Below are positions 51,063-58,818 of a stretch of 64,000 nucleotides of DNA, piece after piece. The stretch covers positions 1,513,501 to 1,577,500 of the forward strand of contig CP002084.1 of NCBI GenBank assembly GCA_000143165.1. Direction: 5' to 3'. The notes under the pieces are model-generated. The model worked only from the letters and a program-made list of their open reading frames with translations. It was not told the origin of the DNA and did no database searches. How positions within the stretch are numbered: the first letter of the stretch is position 1; the number at the start of each line of letters is the position of its first letter. This stretch comes from Dehalogenimonas lykanthroporepellens BL-DC-9 (GTDB lineage Bacteria; Chloroflexota; Dehalococcoidia; Dehalococcoidales; Dehalococcoidaceae). Both the position numbers and the translations under genes were made by a program.

Positions 51063-52145
51063 TCAGATGACGGTCGCCGGCTGAAAATACCGTCGCTGGA
51101 AGTACCGGGCTACATTGACCAGTCCGATAAGCACCGGCACTTCCACCAGCGGGCCGATGACGGCGGCGAAGGCCACCCCGGAGCCGATGCCGAATACGGC
51201 AATGGCGACCGCGATAGCCAGTTCGAAATTATTGGAAGCGGCGGTAAAGGAAATGGCCGCCGTCTGCCGGTAATCGGCGCCGATGCGCCGTCCCAGGTAG
51301 AAGCTGACCAGGAACATCACCACGAAGTAAATCAGCAGAGGTATGGCGATGCGCACCACATCCAGCGGTAACTCGATGATGACGTCGCCCTTGAGGGAAA
51401 ACATGACCACGATGGTAAACAGTAGTGCCGTCAGCGTCAGCGGGCTGATGCGGGGGATAAACCGGGTTTCGTACCATTCCCGTCCCTTGCGCTTGAGCAT
51501 TACATAACGTGTGAGCATGCCGCCGAAGAAAGGAATACCCAGGTAGATGAGGACGCTCTGAGTTATCTGTCCGATGGTGATATCGACCACCGCGCCCTCC
51601 AGGCCGAACCAGCCGGGCGCCAGGGTGATGAAGACGTAAGCGTAGAAGGAAAAGAACACTATCTGAAAGATGGAATTAAAGGCCACCAGCCCGGCGGCGT
51701 ATTCGGTATCACCCCCCGCCAGTTCGTTCCAGACAATGACCATGGCGATACAGCGGGCCAGGCCGATGAGTATGAGGCCTACCATGTATTCCGGCAGGTC
51801 GGCCAGGAATATCACCGCCAGCCCGAACATCAGTATCGGACCGATGATCCAGTTCTGCACCAGCGACAGTGCCAGCACCTTCCGGTTGCGGAACACCTTC
51901 CCCAGTTCCTCGTATTTGACCTTGGCCAGCGGCGGGTACATCATCAGTATCAGCCCGACAGCGATGGGGATGGAAGTCGTTCCCACCGATAAAGACTCGA
52001 GGAAATTCCCGAAGCCCGGCCACACCAACCCCAGCAGTACCCCACCGGCCATGGCCAGGAATATCCACAGCGTCAGGAACCGGTCCAGGAAAGACAGACT
52101 GGTGGGACAGCCGGCATCGGGTGCGGTGGCGATATTCCGGTTCAT
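51063..52145 (-). CDS. acr3: ACR3-family arsenite efflux transporter
   Basis: 360 aa from ATG 52145. Ten-helix bile-acid/arsenite transporter family: [75 protein letters not shown] (catalytic Cys in a GxARC motif) and [20 protein letters not shown]. Exports As(III) from the cytoplasm. Operon with ArsR upstream and the selenoprotein-like gene downstream. Confidence 0.95.
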   Translation of the reverse strand: MNRNIATAPDAGCPTSLSFLDRFLTLWIFLAMAGGVLLGLVWPGFGNFLESLSVGTTSIPIAVGLILMMYPPLAKVKYEELGKVFRNRKVLALSLVQNWIIGPILMFGLAVIFLADLPEYMVGLILIGLARCIAMVIVWNELAGGDTEYAAGLVAFNSIFQIVFFSFYAYVFITLAPGWFGLEGAVVDITIGQITQSVLIYLGIPFFGGMLTRYVMLKRKGREWYETRFIPRISPLTLTALLFTIVVMFSLKGDVIIELPLDVVRIAIPLLIYFVVMFLVSFYLGRRIGADYRQTAAISFTAASNNFELAIAVAIAVFGIGSGVAFAAVIGPLVEVPVLIGLVNVARYFQRRYFQPATVI

Positions 52146-52190
52146 GACGATGACTTCTCCTTGATGATAATTTGGGTCAGGCGGTCTTTT

Positions 52191-52415
52191 TCATCTACCG
52201 GCTCCGGCGCCCGGGTATTCCTCGATAGCCGAAGGCGGTATCGGATACAACGCCACCGATACGATGATGAGGATGTTGAGGAAAGGCAAAAGCAGTTTAT
52301 GGAACATCTGCCAGCCCCTCTTGAAGCCGGTGAACGTCTTTCCCCGGTCCATCACCAGGGACAACAGTAATAATGCCACGGCCACGGCTACGAAGATGAC
52401 GGCATTGGAGTTCAA
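52191..52415 (-). pseudogene. COG0701-type permease, truncated N-terminal fragment
   Basis: 74 aa from ATG 52415, overlapping the arsR stop. Two helices with DRGKTFTGFKRGWQMFHKLLLP and ILIIVSVALYPIPPSAIEEY, which resemble the first helices of COG0701 permeases. The rest of the permease is absent; the frame stops after GAGAGR. Likely a remnant, although a short membrane protein cannot be excluded. Confidence 0.55.
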
Positions 52416-52807
52416 GCCTCAGGCTCCGTTCCGGCGCATTCGGCGTTAAGTCCGTCCGGGTTCAGTTTATCCGGCGGGCATAATCGTCCGGCGTCATGGA
52501 GCTTGCGTCGGTCAACAGCCATCTGCCGGTCATCCCGGAACCGGTACTCCAATGCCTTGATCAGGTGGTCCAGACCGTTATCGGCCAGGTCGGGCGCCAG
52601 GTGATAGATGACCCACAGACCCTCCCGGCGCTGAGAAAGCAGTCCGGCTTCATACAGCTGGGTCAGGCCGCGGGAAGCGCCGGTCTGGGAAATGTCCAGC
52701 GCCTGTGTTACCTCGCAAACACAACAGTCGCGTTCGAGGATAAGGTTCATTATCCTCAGCCGTGTTTCGTCGGCCAGGGCTTTGAACACTTTCAGAGTCT
52801 GGTTCAT
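52412..52807 (-). CDS. arsR: ArsR-family metalloid-responsive repressor
   Basis: 131 aa from ATG 52807. Winged helix-turn-helix with ALADETRLRIMNLIL, the metal site ERDCCVCEVTQAL, and SQTGASRGLTQLYEAGLLSQRREGLWVIYHL. The CCVC site suits As(III)/Sb(III) sensing. A further Cys (C113, C127 region) at the tail may also bind. Represses the operon below by binding the palindromes upstream. Confidence 0.92.
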   Translation of the reverse strand: MNQTLKVFKALADETRLRIMNLILERDCCVCEVTQALDISQTGASRGLTQLYEAGLLSQRREGLWVIYHLAPDLADNGLDHLIKALEYRFRDDRQMAVDRRKLHDAGRLCPPDKLNPDGLNAECAGTEPEA

Positions 52808-52820
52808 TCGATACCTGCCA

Positions 52821-52838
52821 ATATGCGCATATATGCAT
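52821..52838 (-). promoter_or_regulatory. ArsR operator candidate
   Basis: A perfect 12-bp palindrome ATATGCGCATAT (52821-52832) is followed by ATGCAT (52833-52838), 14 bp before the arsR start on the minus strand. ArsR-type operators are short AT-rich dyads in this position. Confidence 0.6.
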
Positions 52839-52884
52839 GTTAGCAGAACAGTTGCCGGGCGTCAAAAAAGATTAAAATCAAAAA

Positions 52885-52913
52885 ACAGCGGCCGCTTTTC
52901 AAGCGGCCGCTGT
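52885..52913 (-). terminator. Terminator of the RND pump gene
   Basis: A 13-bp perfect stem (ACAGCGGCCGCTT pairing with AAGCGGCCGCTGT) with a TTC loop, with a T-run on the minus strand after it. Lies 28 bp beyond the pump stop codon. Confidence 0.85.
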
Positions 52914-52941
52914 GTCTTTATATCAGGCTGTGTTCTCTATA

Positions 52942-55902
52942 TCAGTCGGTAGTAGTATCCACCTTCACCCGATTCAGAAGGCTGTATGCCACCGGTACTA
53001 CGAATAGTGTCAACAGGGTGGAACTGACCAGCCCGCCGATGACCACGATGGCCAGCTCCCCGGCGATGAGCGAACTTTCACCGCCGCCGAAGCCCAGCGC
53101 CAGCGGCAACATGGCCAGGGCGGTGGACAGTGAGGTCATCAATATCGGTCTCAGCCGGATATGACCGCCCTCCAGTATGGCCTCGCGGGGGCTCATGCCG
53201 CTCCGCCGCAGTTGGTCGATGAGGGTTATCAGCACGATGGCGTTGGTCAGCACGATTCCCACCAGCATCAGAAAGCCCATCATGGCCGAGATGCCCAGGG
53301 GGTTGCCGGTAATCAGCAGGCCTACCAGCGCGCCTATGATAGCCACCGGCAGGCTTAACATGATGATGAAAGGGTTGCGGAAGGAGCGGAAAGTGACTAC
53401 CAGCACCAGGTAGGCGATGATGATGGCCGCGCCGATGGCCAGGAGCATCTGGCTGAAGCCTTCGGTCATCTGCTCATAGACGCCGCCGATGGTGTATTCT
53501 ACCCCGGCCGGCAGACTCACTGTCTCCAGTTGTTTCAGGATTTCAGCGTTGACGCCGCCGACGTCCTTGACCTCGATGGTGGCCGATATGGTCGACGACG
53601 GTTGCTGGTCCACTCGGAGTAATTGTACCGGCTGAGGCACGAAGCTGACCTGGGCGATGGCGCCCAGCGGCGCCACGTTCACCCCGCCGACCGGCAACTG
53701 ACCGATGATTTCCGGGGTCAGCTCCGGGGAAACCAGTGGCTCCAGGAACAAATCGTAGACATTGTTGTGGACGCTTACCTGGCCGATCGGCGCGCCATGC
53801 GTCAGCATGTATAGTTCGCTCCCCAGTGTCTGCGGGTCGATGCCGTACTCTGCCGCGGCTACGGGGTCAGGGATTATCAGCGGTTGCGACACCACCTGGG
53901 TGACGTCGCTCTGGATATTTATCAGGCCGGGAATATCGTTCAGCATTTCGGTGATGATGACGACTGCTTCGTCCACGGCGGCTATGTCGCTACCGCTAAC
54001 GGTCATCTCGAAGGCGCCCGAACCGAAACCGGCGCCCTGGGCCATGCCCTCAATGCCGGCGGAAACGGTGATGTCGGCGGTTGCGGCTAGCGGCTCCGCC
54101 AGTTGACGCATTTTTTGGGTTTGAGCCTCCAGGTCGGCGTCAGGTTGCAGAACCACGATAATGGATGCGATGTGGGGGCCACCGCCGCCCATCATGCCGG
54201 AGGTGCCGGCGGTAGTCTGGTAGGTCAGCCAGTCCAGGTTGGTGTCGATCAGATCTTCCAGCTGGCTGGCGGTAGCCACGGTGGTATTGAGGTCGGTGCC
54301 CAACGGCATTTGCAGGTCTATGAGGAGCATTTTTTCCGAGGTCGACGGCAGGAAGGTGGTGCCGATGACCGGTACCAGACCGAAGCTGGCCACTACCAGG
54401 ACGGCGGTGGTAATCAGGGTCAGCGCGCGGTGACGCAGTGTCCAGCCCAGCGCCGGGCGGTAAGCCCGCTGGTACCAGGTGCCCCCAAGTTCCATCTTGG
54501 ATTCCTTTTTGATTTCTTTGGTGCTGATGAAGCCGGTCAGGGCGGGGATGACCGTCAGGGCGATGACCAGCGAAGCTAGCAGGGCGAAGGTGACGGTCAG
54601 GGCGAACGGCATGAACAGCTCGCCCACCATACCGCCGACCAGGGCCAGCGGGATGAAGATGACCACGGTGGAAATGGTGGCCGAGGTGATCGGGGCGGCT
54701 ACTTCCCGGATGCCGTCGATGGCGGCGGTCTTGAAGTCTTTGCCTTTTTCCAGATGGCGGAATATCACTTCCAGCACCACGATGGAATCATCCACCACCC
54801 GGCCGACCGCCAGGGCCATGGCCGACAGCGTCAGCAGGTTAATGGTGATGCCGGAAGCGTACATCAGCAGGAATCCTACCAGGACACTCAGCGGGATGGA
54901 TACGGCAGTAATCAGGGAGGCGCCGAAGACCCTCAGGAAGATGAAGATGGCCAGTACCGCCAAAATGGCACCGATGATGGCCTCCCGGTACAGGTCGGCA
55001 ATGGACTGCTCGATGAATTCTGATTGATCGAAAATGGCGTTCACTACTACCCCGGAGGTCAGTTCAGGGGCGATAGCCTCTATTTCGGCCATGACGGCGT
55101 TGGCCACCTCAACGGTATTGGCTTCAGGGTCCTTGGTGATCATGATGCCGATACTGGGATTGCCGTTGGTAGTGGTGACGGCATTGCCCGGGGCCGCCCC
55201 CAGCCGGACTTCGGCCAGGTCACCCAGCGTCAGCCCAGGCCCCAGCGGGGCACTCAGCAGTTCTTCCAGTGAATTGAATTCCCCGGCGGCCAGGGCTCCG
55301 GCCAGCCGGGCGGCGGACATGTTGTTATCTATCAAAGCCTGGGCGTCGGCGGTCAGTACCGCCTGCTCTTCGCCCCCGGTGACCTGGACGGAAAAAACTC
55401 CGTCGATACTGCTCAGCCGCCCCGTAATCTGTGCCTCGGCGATGGATCTCAGCTCCGGCCCCGGCAGTTCGCCGGACAGACTCAGCATCACCACCGGCAT
55501 GGCATTCATGCTGATGGGGAATAGCTGGGGCTCCTGTGTGCCCGCCGGCAGAGACAGACCGCTCATTTCACGGGCGATGGCTTCGCCGGCGGCTTCCATG
55601 TCGGTGCCGTATTCGTAGGTGATGATGATCATGGAGAGATTGGCTGAGGAAATCGCGCTCATCTGCTTGTAGTCGCCGGCGCGGGCTACGGCCAGCTCCA
55701 CCGGTTTGGTGACCTCTTCGGACACCTGCTCCGGGGTCGCCCCGGGATAGACGGTGATGACGCTGGTCACCGGCATCTCTATATCCGGTATCAACTCCAT
55801 CTTCAGGTTTACCATAGCCAGGATGGAAGATACGGCGATTACCGCCGCCAGGAAAAAAGTGATCCAGCGGTTCTTGAGCGATAGTCTGGTCAGAAAGGTC
55901 AT
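52942..55902 (-). CDS. RND-family efflux pump (HAE1/AcrB-like)
   Basis: 986 aa from ATG 55902 after AAAGGAGTTATC; an upstream ATG at 55953 lies inside the MarR gene and is rejected. N-terminal helix, two large external loops and two bundles of helices, with GATPEQVSEEVTKPVE, ATISTVVIFIPLALVGGMVGELF, GRVVDDSIVVLEVIFRHLE (the proton-relay Asp pair) and GRRLRPILMTSLSTALAMLPLAL-type end. Transports hydrophobic compounds or metals by proton exchange. No membrane-fusion or outer-membrane gene is nearby, as expected for a single-membrane cell. Second gene after marR. Confidence 0.93.
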   Translation of the reverse strand: MTFLTRLSLKNRWITFFLAAVIAVSSILAMVNLKMELIPDIEMPVTSVITVYPGATPEQVSEEVTKPVELAVARAGDYKQMSAISSANLSMIIITYEYGTDMEAAGEAIAREMSGLSLPAGTQEPQLFPISMNAMPVVMLSLSGELPGPELRSIAEAQITGRLSSIDGVFSVQVTGGEEQAVLTADAQALIDNNMSAARLAGALAAGEFNSLEELLSAPLGPGLTLGDLAEVRLGAAPGNAVTTTNGNPSIGIMITKDPEANTVEVANAVMAEIEAIAPELTSGVVVNAIFDQSEFIEQSIADLYREAIIGAILAVLAIFIFLRVFGASLITAVSIPLSVLVGFLLMYASGITINLLTLSAMALAVGRVVDDSIVVLEVIFRHLEKGKDFKTAAIDGIREVAAPITSATISTVVIFIPLALVGGMVGELFMPFALTVTFALLASLVIALTVIPALTGFISTKEIKKESKMELGGTWYQRAYRPALGWTLRHRALTLITTAVLVVASFGLVPVIGTTFLPSTSEKMLLIDLQMPLGTDLNTTVATASQLEDLIDTNLDWLTYQTTAGTSGMMGGGGPHIASIIVVLQPDADLEAQTQKMRQLAEPLAATADITVSAGIEGMAQGAGFGSGAFEMTVSGSDIAAVDEAVVIITEMLNDIPGLINIQSDVTQVVSQPLIIPDPVAAAEYGIDPQTLGSELYMLTHGAPIGQVSVHNNVYDLFLEPLVSPELTPEIIGQLPVGGVNVAPLGAIAQVSFVPQPVQLLRVDQQPSSTISATIEVKDVGGVNAEILKQLETVSLPAGVEYTIGGVYEQMTEGFSQMLLAIGAAIIIAYLVLVVTFRSFRNPFIIMLSLPVAIIGALVGLLITGNPLGISAMMGFLMLVGIVLTNAIVLITLIDQLRRSGMSPREAILEGGHIRLRPILMTSLSTALAMLPLALGFGGGESSLIAGELAIVVIGGLVSSTLLTLFVVPVAYSLLNRVKVDTTTD

Positions 55903-55915
55903 GATAACTCCTTTA

Positions 55916-56395
55916 TTATACTTGTCCGGCCGGGACTTGGCCGGTTTCTTCATGCCCCAGTTCTTCGGCGGCCGCCAGCAGGTCTTCCACTCCCTGGCGC
56001 ATGTGCTCCAGCTGGCTGACCGTCATCTTTTCCAGTAGCTGGCGCATCTGGGTGGCGCCTACTTCCCACATCTGTTCGATGATTCCCTTGCCCTCGGCCG
56101 ACAACTCACAGATGACCGCCCGCCGGTCAGCCGGGTCGGTATGTCTGACGATGAACTCATGTTGAAACAGACGGTCGGTGATACCGGTCATGGTGGCGGT
56201 ACTGACTCCCAGGAAGGAGGCCAGAACGCTGACGCGGGAAGGGCCTTCGGTGGCCAGAAACAAAGCCACCTTGAGTTGACTCATCGTCATGTCCAGACTA
56301 AGCCATTCCTGCGGCACAATCGGCCGGATGGTGCGGAAAAAGCGCTGATGGGAATCTGTCAGCTGTTCAATGAGTTCGGCTTTACGTGACTCCAT
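55916..56395 (-). CDS. MarR-family transcriptional regulator
   Basis: 159 aa from ATG 56395. Winged helix with MTMSQLKVALFLATEGPSRVSVLASFLGVSTATMTGITDRL and the wing DPADRRAVICELSAEGKGI. Probably controls the RND pump gene 13 bp downstream. Two AT-rich dyads upstream are likely binding sites. Confidence 0.93.
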   Translation of the reverse strand: MESRKAELIEQLTDSHQRFFRTIRPIVPQEWLSLDMTMSQLKVALFLATEGPSRVSVLASFLGVSTATMTGITDRLFQHEFIVRHTDPADRRAVICELSAEGKGIIEQMWEVGATQMRQLLEKMTVSQLEHMRQGVEDLLAAAEELGHEETGQVPAGQV

Positions 56396-56407
56396 GGCGC
56401 TCCCCGT

Positions 56408-56455
56408 TAATAATTATTACCTGCCGGGCTAATAGTTAGCTTGGGACTAATTATA
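56408..56455 (-). promoter_or_regulatory. MarR operator candidates
   Basis: A perfect palindrome TAATAATTATTA (56408-56419) and a second dyad AATAGTTAG-N7-CTAATTAT (about 56431-56455) lie just upstream of the marR gene on the minus strand. Suited to autorepression. Confidence 0.55.
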
Positions 56456-56507
56456 TTATGGAATACAAAAGGCGTCAAATGGAGGGATAGAAGGAATTGT
56501 TAGCTTA

Positions 56508-57476
56508 TTAAAACGCCGACCCCGCCAGGAAAGCCATATAGCCGACAAAGACAGCCAGCAACAGCGCCCCTTCCAGGCGGTTGATGCGTCCCTGGCGTTT
56601 GAAGTGGAAGCCGATGACGAACAATGACAGCGTCAAAGCCCCCATCACCAGAAAATCCCTGGACAGCACCTCGGCGCCGACGGCAAAAGGCTGAATCGCG
56701 CCGGCGATACCCACTACTCCCAGCGTATTGAACAGATTGGAACCGATGATATTACCCAGCGCCAGGTCGTGTTCGCCTTTACGGGCGGCGATTATCGAAG
56801 ACGCCAGCTCCGGTAGCGAAGTGCCGATGGCCACCACCGTCAGGCCGATGATAAGGTCGCTGACCCCGAAGTCCTGGGCTATCTCGACCGCTCCGTAAAC
56901 CAGCAGACGGGAACTGACCACCAATAGCGCCAGTCCGGTCGCCAACCGTGTTACTGCCTGTCGCAGGGTGTAAGGTTGGCTTATCAGTTCCTGCCCCATT
57001 TCATCACTAAGCGCGTCGTCGGAGCCGGAACGCCGGCCTTCATAGATTGACCAGGTCATCAAGCCGCCGAAAACGGCCAGCAGGGTAAAAGCGTCCAAAC
57101 GGGAAATATTGCCGTCCAGTATCTGCCAGCCGGCCAATATGGTCACCAGGGTAAGAATAGGCAATTCCTTGCGCAGTATCCGGGAATTGAAGGGGATGGG
57201 GCTGATGAGTGCCGTCAGCCCCAGAATAAGCGCGATGTTGGCGATGTTGGAGCCGTAAGCGTTGCCGATGGCGATACCAGGGTTGCCCTGAGCCGCTGAC
57301 ATCGCCGATACCACCATCTCCGGAGCGGAGGTGCCGAAGCCGACCACCACCATGCCGATGAGCAGGGGGGCCATGCCGAAATGGCGGGCGGTAGCCGCCG
57401 CGCCGTCGATGAACCGGTTGGCGCTCCAGATGAGGAGAACTAAACCGGATATTACAGCGATGATGGGTAGTGTCAT
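56508..57476 (-). CDS. CaCA-family calcium/sodium (cation/H+) antiporter
   Basis: 322 aa from ATG 57476. Ten helices in two inverted halves with the alpha-repeats GTSAPEMVVSAMSAAQGNPGIAIGNAYGSNIAN and GTSLPELASSIIAARKGEHDLALGNIIGSNLFN. Exchanges Ca2+ for Na+ or H+ across the membrane. Not linked to its neighbours in an obvious operon. Confidence 0.93.
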   Translation of the reverse strand: MTLPIIAVISGLVLLIWSANRFIDGAAATARHFGMAPLLIGMVVVGFGTSAPEMVVSAMSAAQGNPGIAIGNAYGSNIANIALILGLTALISPIPFNSRILRKELPILTLVTILAGWQILDGNISRLDAFTLLAVFGGLMTWSIYEGRRSGSDDALSDEMGQELISQPYTLRQAVTRLATGLALLVVSSRLLVYGAVEIAQDFGVSDLIIGLTVVAIGTSLPELASSIIAARKGEHDLALGNIIGSNLFNTLGVVGIAGAIQPFAVGAEVLSRDFLVMGALTLSLFVIGFHFKRQGRINRLEGALLLAVFVGYMAFLAGSAF

Positions 57477-57618
57477 AAGGTTGAATTTGTAGATGTGCTT
57501 ATATGTTGACGTCGGCTATCGGTCGTTCGTTAATCCGATGCAGACTATGTTCCGGTGCTGTTTCCCGGCAAAGTATACGCACCTTAAGGTGGATTATACC
57601 GCTTTTCGCATATTCGGG

Positions 57619-58800
57619 TCATTCAATTCGGCAGATAGTCGGGTCACCTTCTGATAGTTCGTTGCCATCATTCAATTGAAGCGGATCTTCGATGATCTGC
57701 TTCTCATGGCGCAGGTTTTCAATTTGAGTCAGCGGCCTTTCAAGAGCTTTCTGTCGCGTGGTTATCAGTGATTGGAATTCAGTTTGGGCTTCTTCTATTT
57801 TCTTACCCATCTTGTCCATGGAGTTTTTGTATTTAAGCCACTGTGTATTGAATGTACCCATTAACGACAAGATTCTTGAAGCTGTTTTCTCCACATTGAA
57901 ATTGTCAATGGCTTGTCTGATGATTACCAGGATGGCGTATAAAGTCATCGGCGAGCAAAGAATCACCTTGTTTTTCAGCGAGTCGTCCAGAATACTGCGA
58001 TCATTTTCATTGATGAAGCAGTAGACCTGTTCGTTCGGAATGAATACCAGCGCGTAATCGACGGTATTTTTATTGACGTTGATATAATCTTCTTTCTTGG
58101 CTACTTCATTGATTCGCTGGCGTACGTCCTTCAGGAATCCGGCTTTATATTTGTCCTTTTCGATATCGGTTTCCGCGTCCAGGTACGCCAGATAATTATC
58201 GAAGGGAAATTTCACATCCATGTTGAGTTTCAAGTCCTGAGGAAGGATGAAAGTATAGTCAGGTCTGGTGCCTGATTCGTCGTTGGTAAGTTGTTTGTTG
58301 TAATTTATGCCCTCGATGAACCCGGTCAGCTTCAGGATATCGTCGGCGATCCGGTCGCCCCACTGCCCCCGGACTTTACTGTTGGACAGGGCTACCTGGA
58401 GTTTCCCCGTGGTTTCCTGAAGTTTAACAGTGTTCTCCGTGGCGGCTTTGAGGCTGGTGTCCAGCGTCGTGAGTCTCTTGGCGCTTTCTTTGTCGAAATC
58501 GGAAATCATCTTACCGACTTTTTCGAACTCTTTTTTCATGGTGTCGTATGTCTGGTCGATGAGTTGTTTTTTAGCTTCGAGGTCTTTTTCCCCGGTTTTC
58601 GCCTGTTTTGCCAGCGTCTCGTTCGCTATTTTGATGAATTCCTCGGAATTTTTTCTCAGAGCATCCAGGGATAATGATCCGAATGCGTTTGACAGTTCGG
58701 TCTTCAGCTTTTCAGCCTTGACCTGCTGGTTCTTGGTGATAACATAGACGATAAATGCACCCGTTAATATTCCTGCGGCGAATACCAGAACCATTTCCAT
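57619..58800 (-). CDS. rmuC: RmuC-family DNA recombination protein
   Basis: 393 aa from ATG 58800. N-terminal membrane helix (VLVFAAGILTGAFIVYVIT), a long coiled-coil region, then the RmuC nuclease-like domain (VRGQWGDRIADDILKLTGF, GTRPDYTFILPQDLKLNMDVKFPFDNYLAY, IFIPNEQVYCFI). RmuC limits inversions and may act on branched DNA. Lies just downstream of the type III restriction genes, separated by 18 bp from res. Confidence 0.93.
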   Translation of the reverse strand: MEMVLVFAAGILTGAFIVYVITKNQQVKAEKLKTELSNAFGSLSLDALRKNSEEFIKIANETLAKQAKTGEKDLEAKKQLIDQTYDTMKKEFEKVGKMISDFDKESAKRLTTLDTSLKAATENTVKLQETTGKLQVALSNSKVRGQWGDRIADDILKLTGFIEGINYNKQLTNDESGTRPDYTFILPQDLKLNMDVKFPFDNYLAYLDAETDIEKDKYKAGFLKDVRQRINEVAKKEDYINVNKNTVDYALVFIPNEQVYCFINENDRSILDDSLKNKVILCSPMTLYAILVIIRQAIDNFNVEKTASRILSLMGTFNTQWLKYKNSMDKMGKKIEEAQTEFQSLITTRQKALERPLTQIENLRHEKQIIEDPLQLNDGNELSEGDPTICRIE

Positions 58801-58818
58801 ATTGACAGCTCCTTCGTG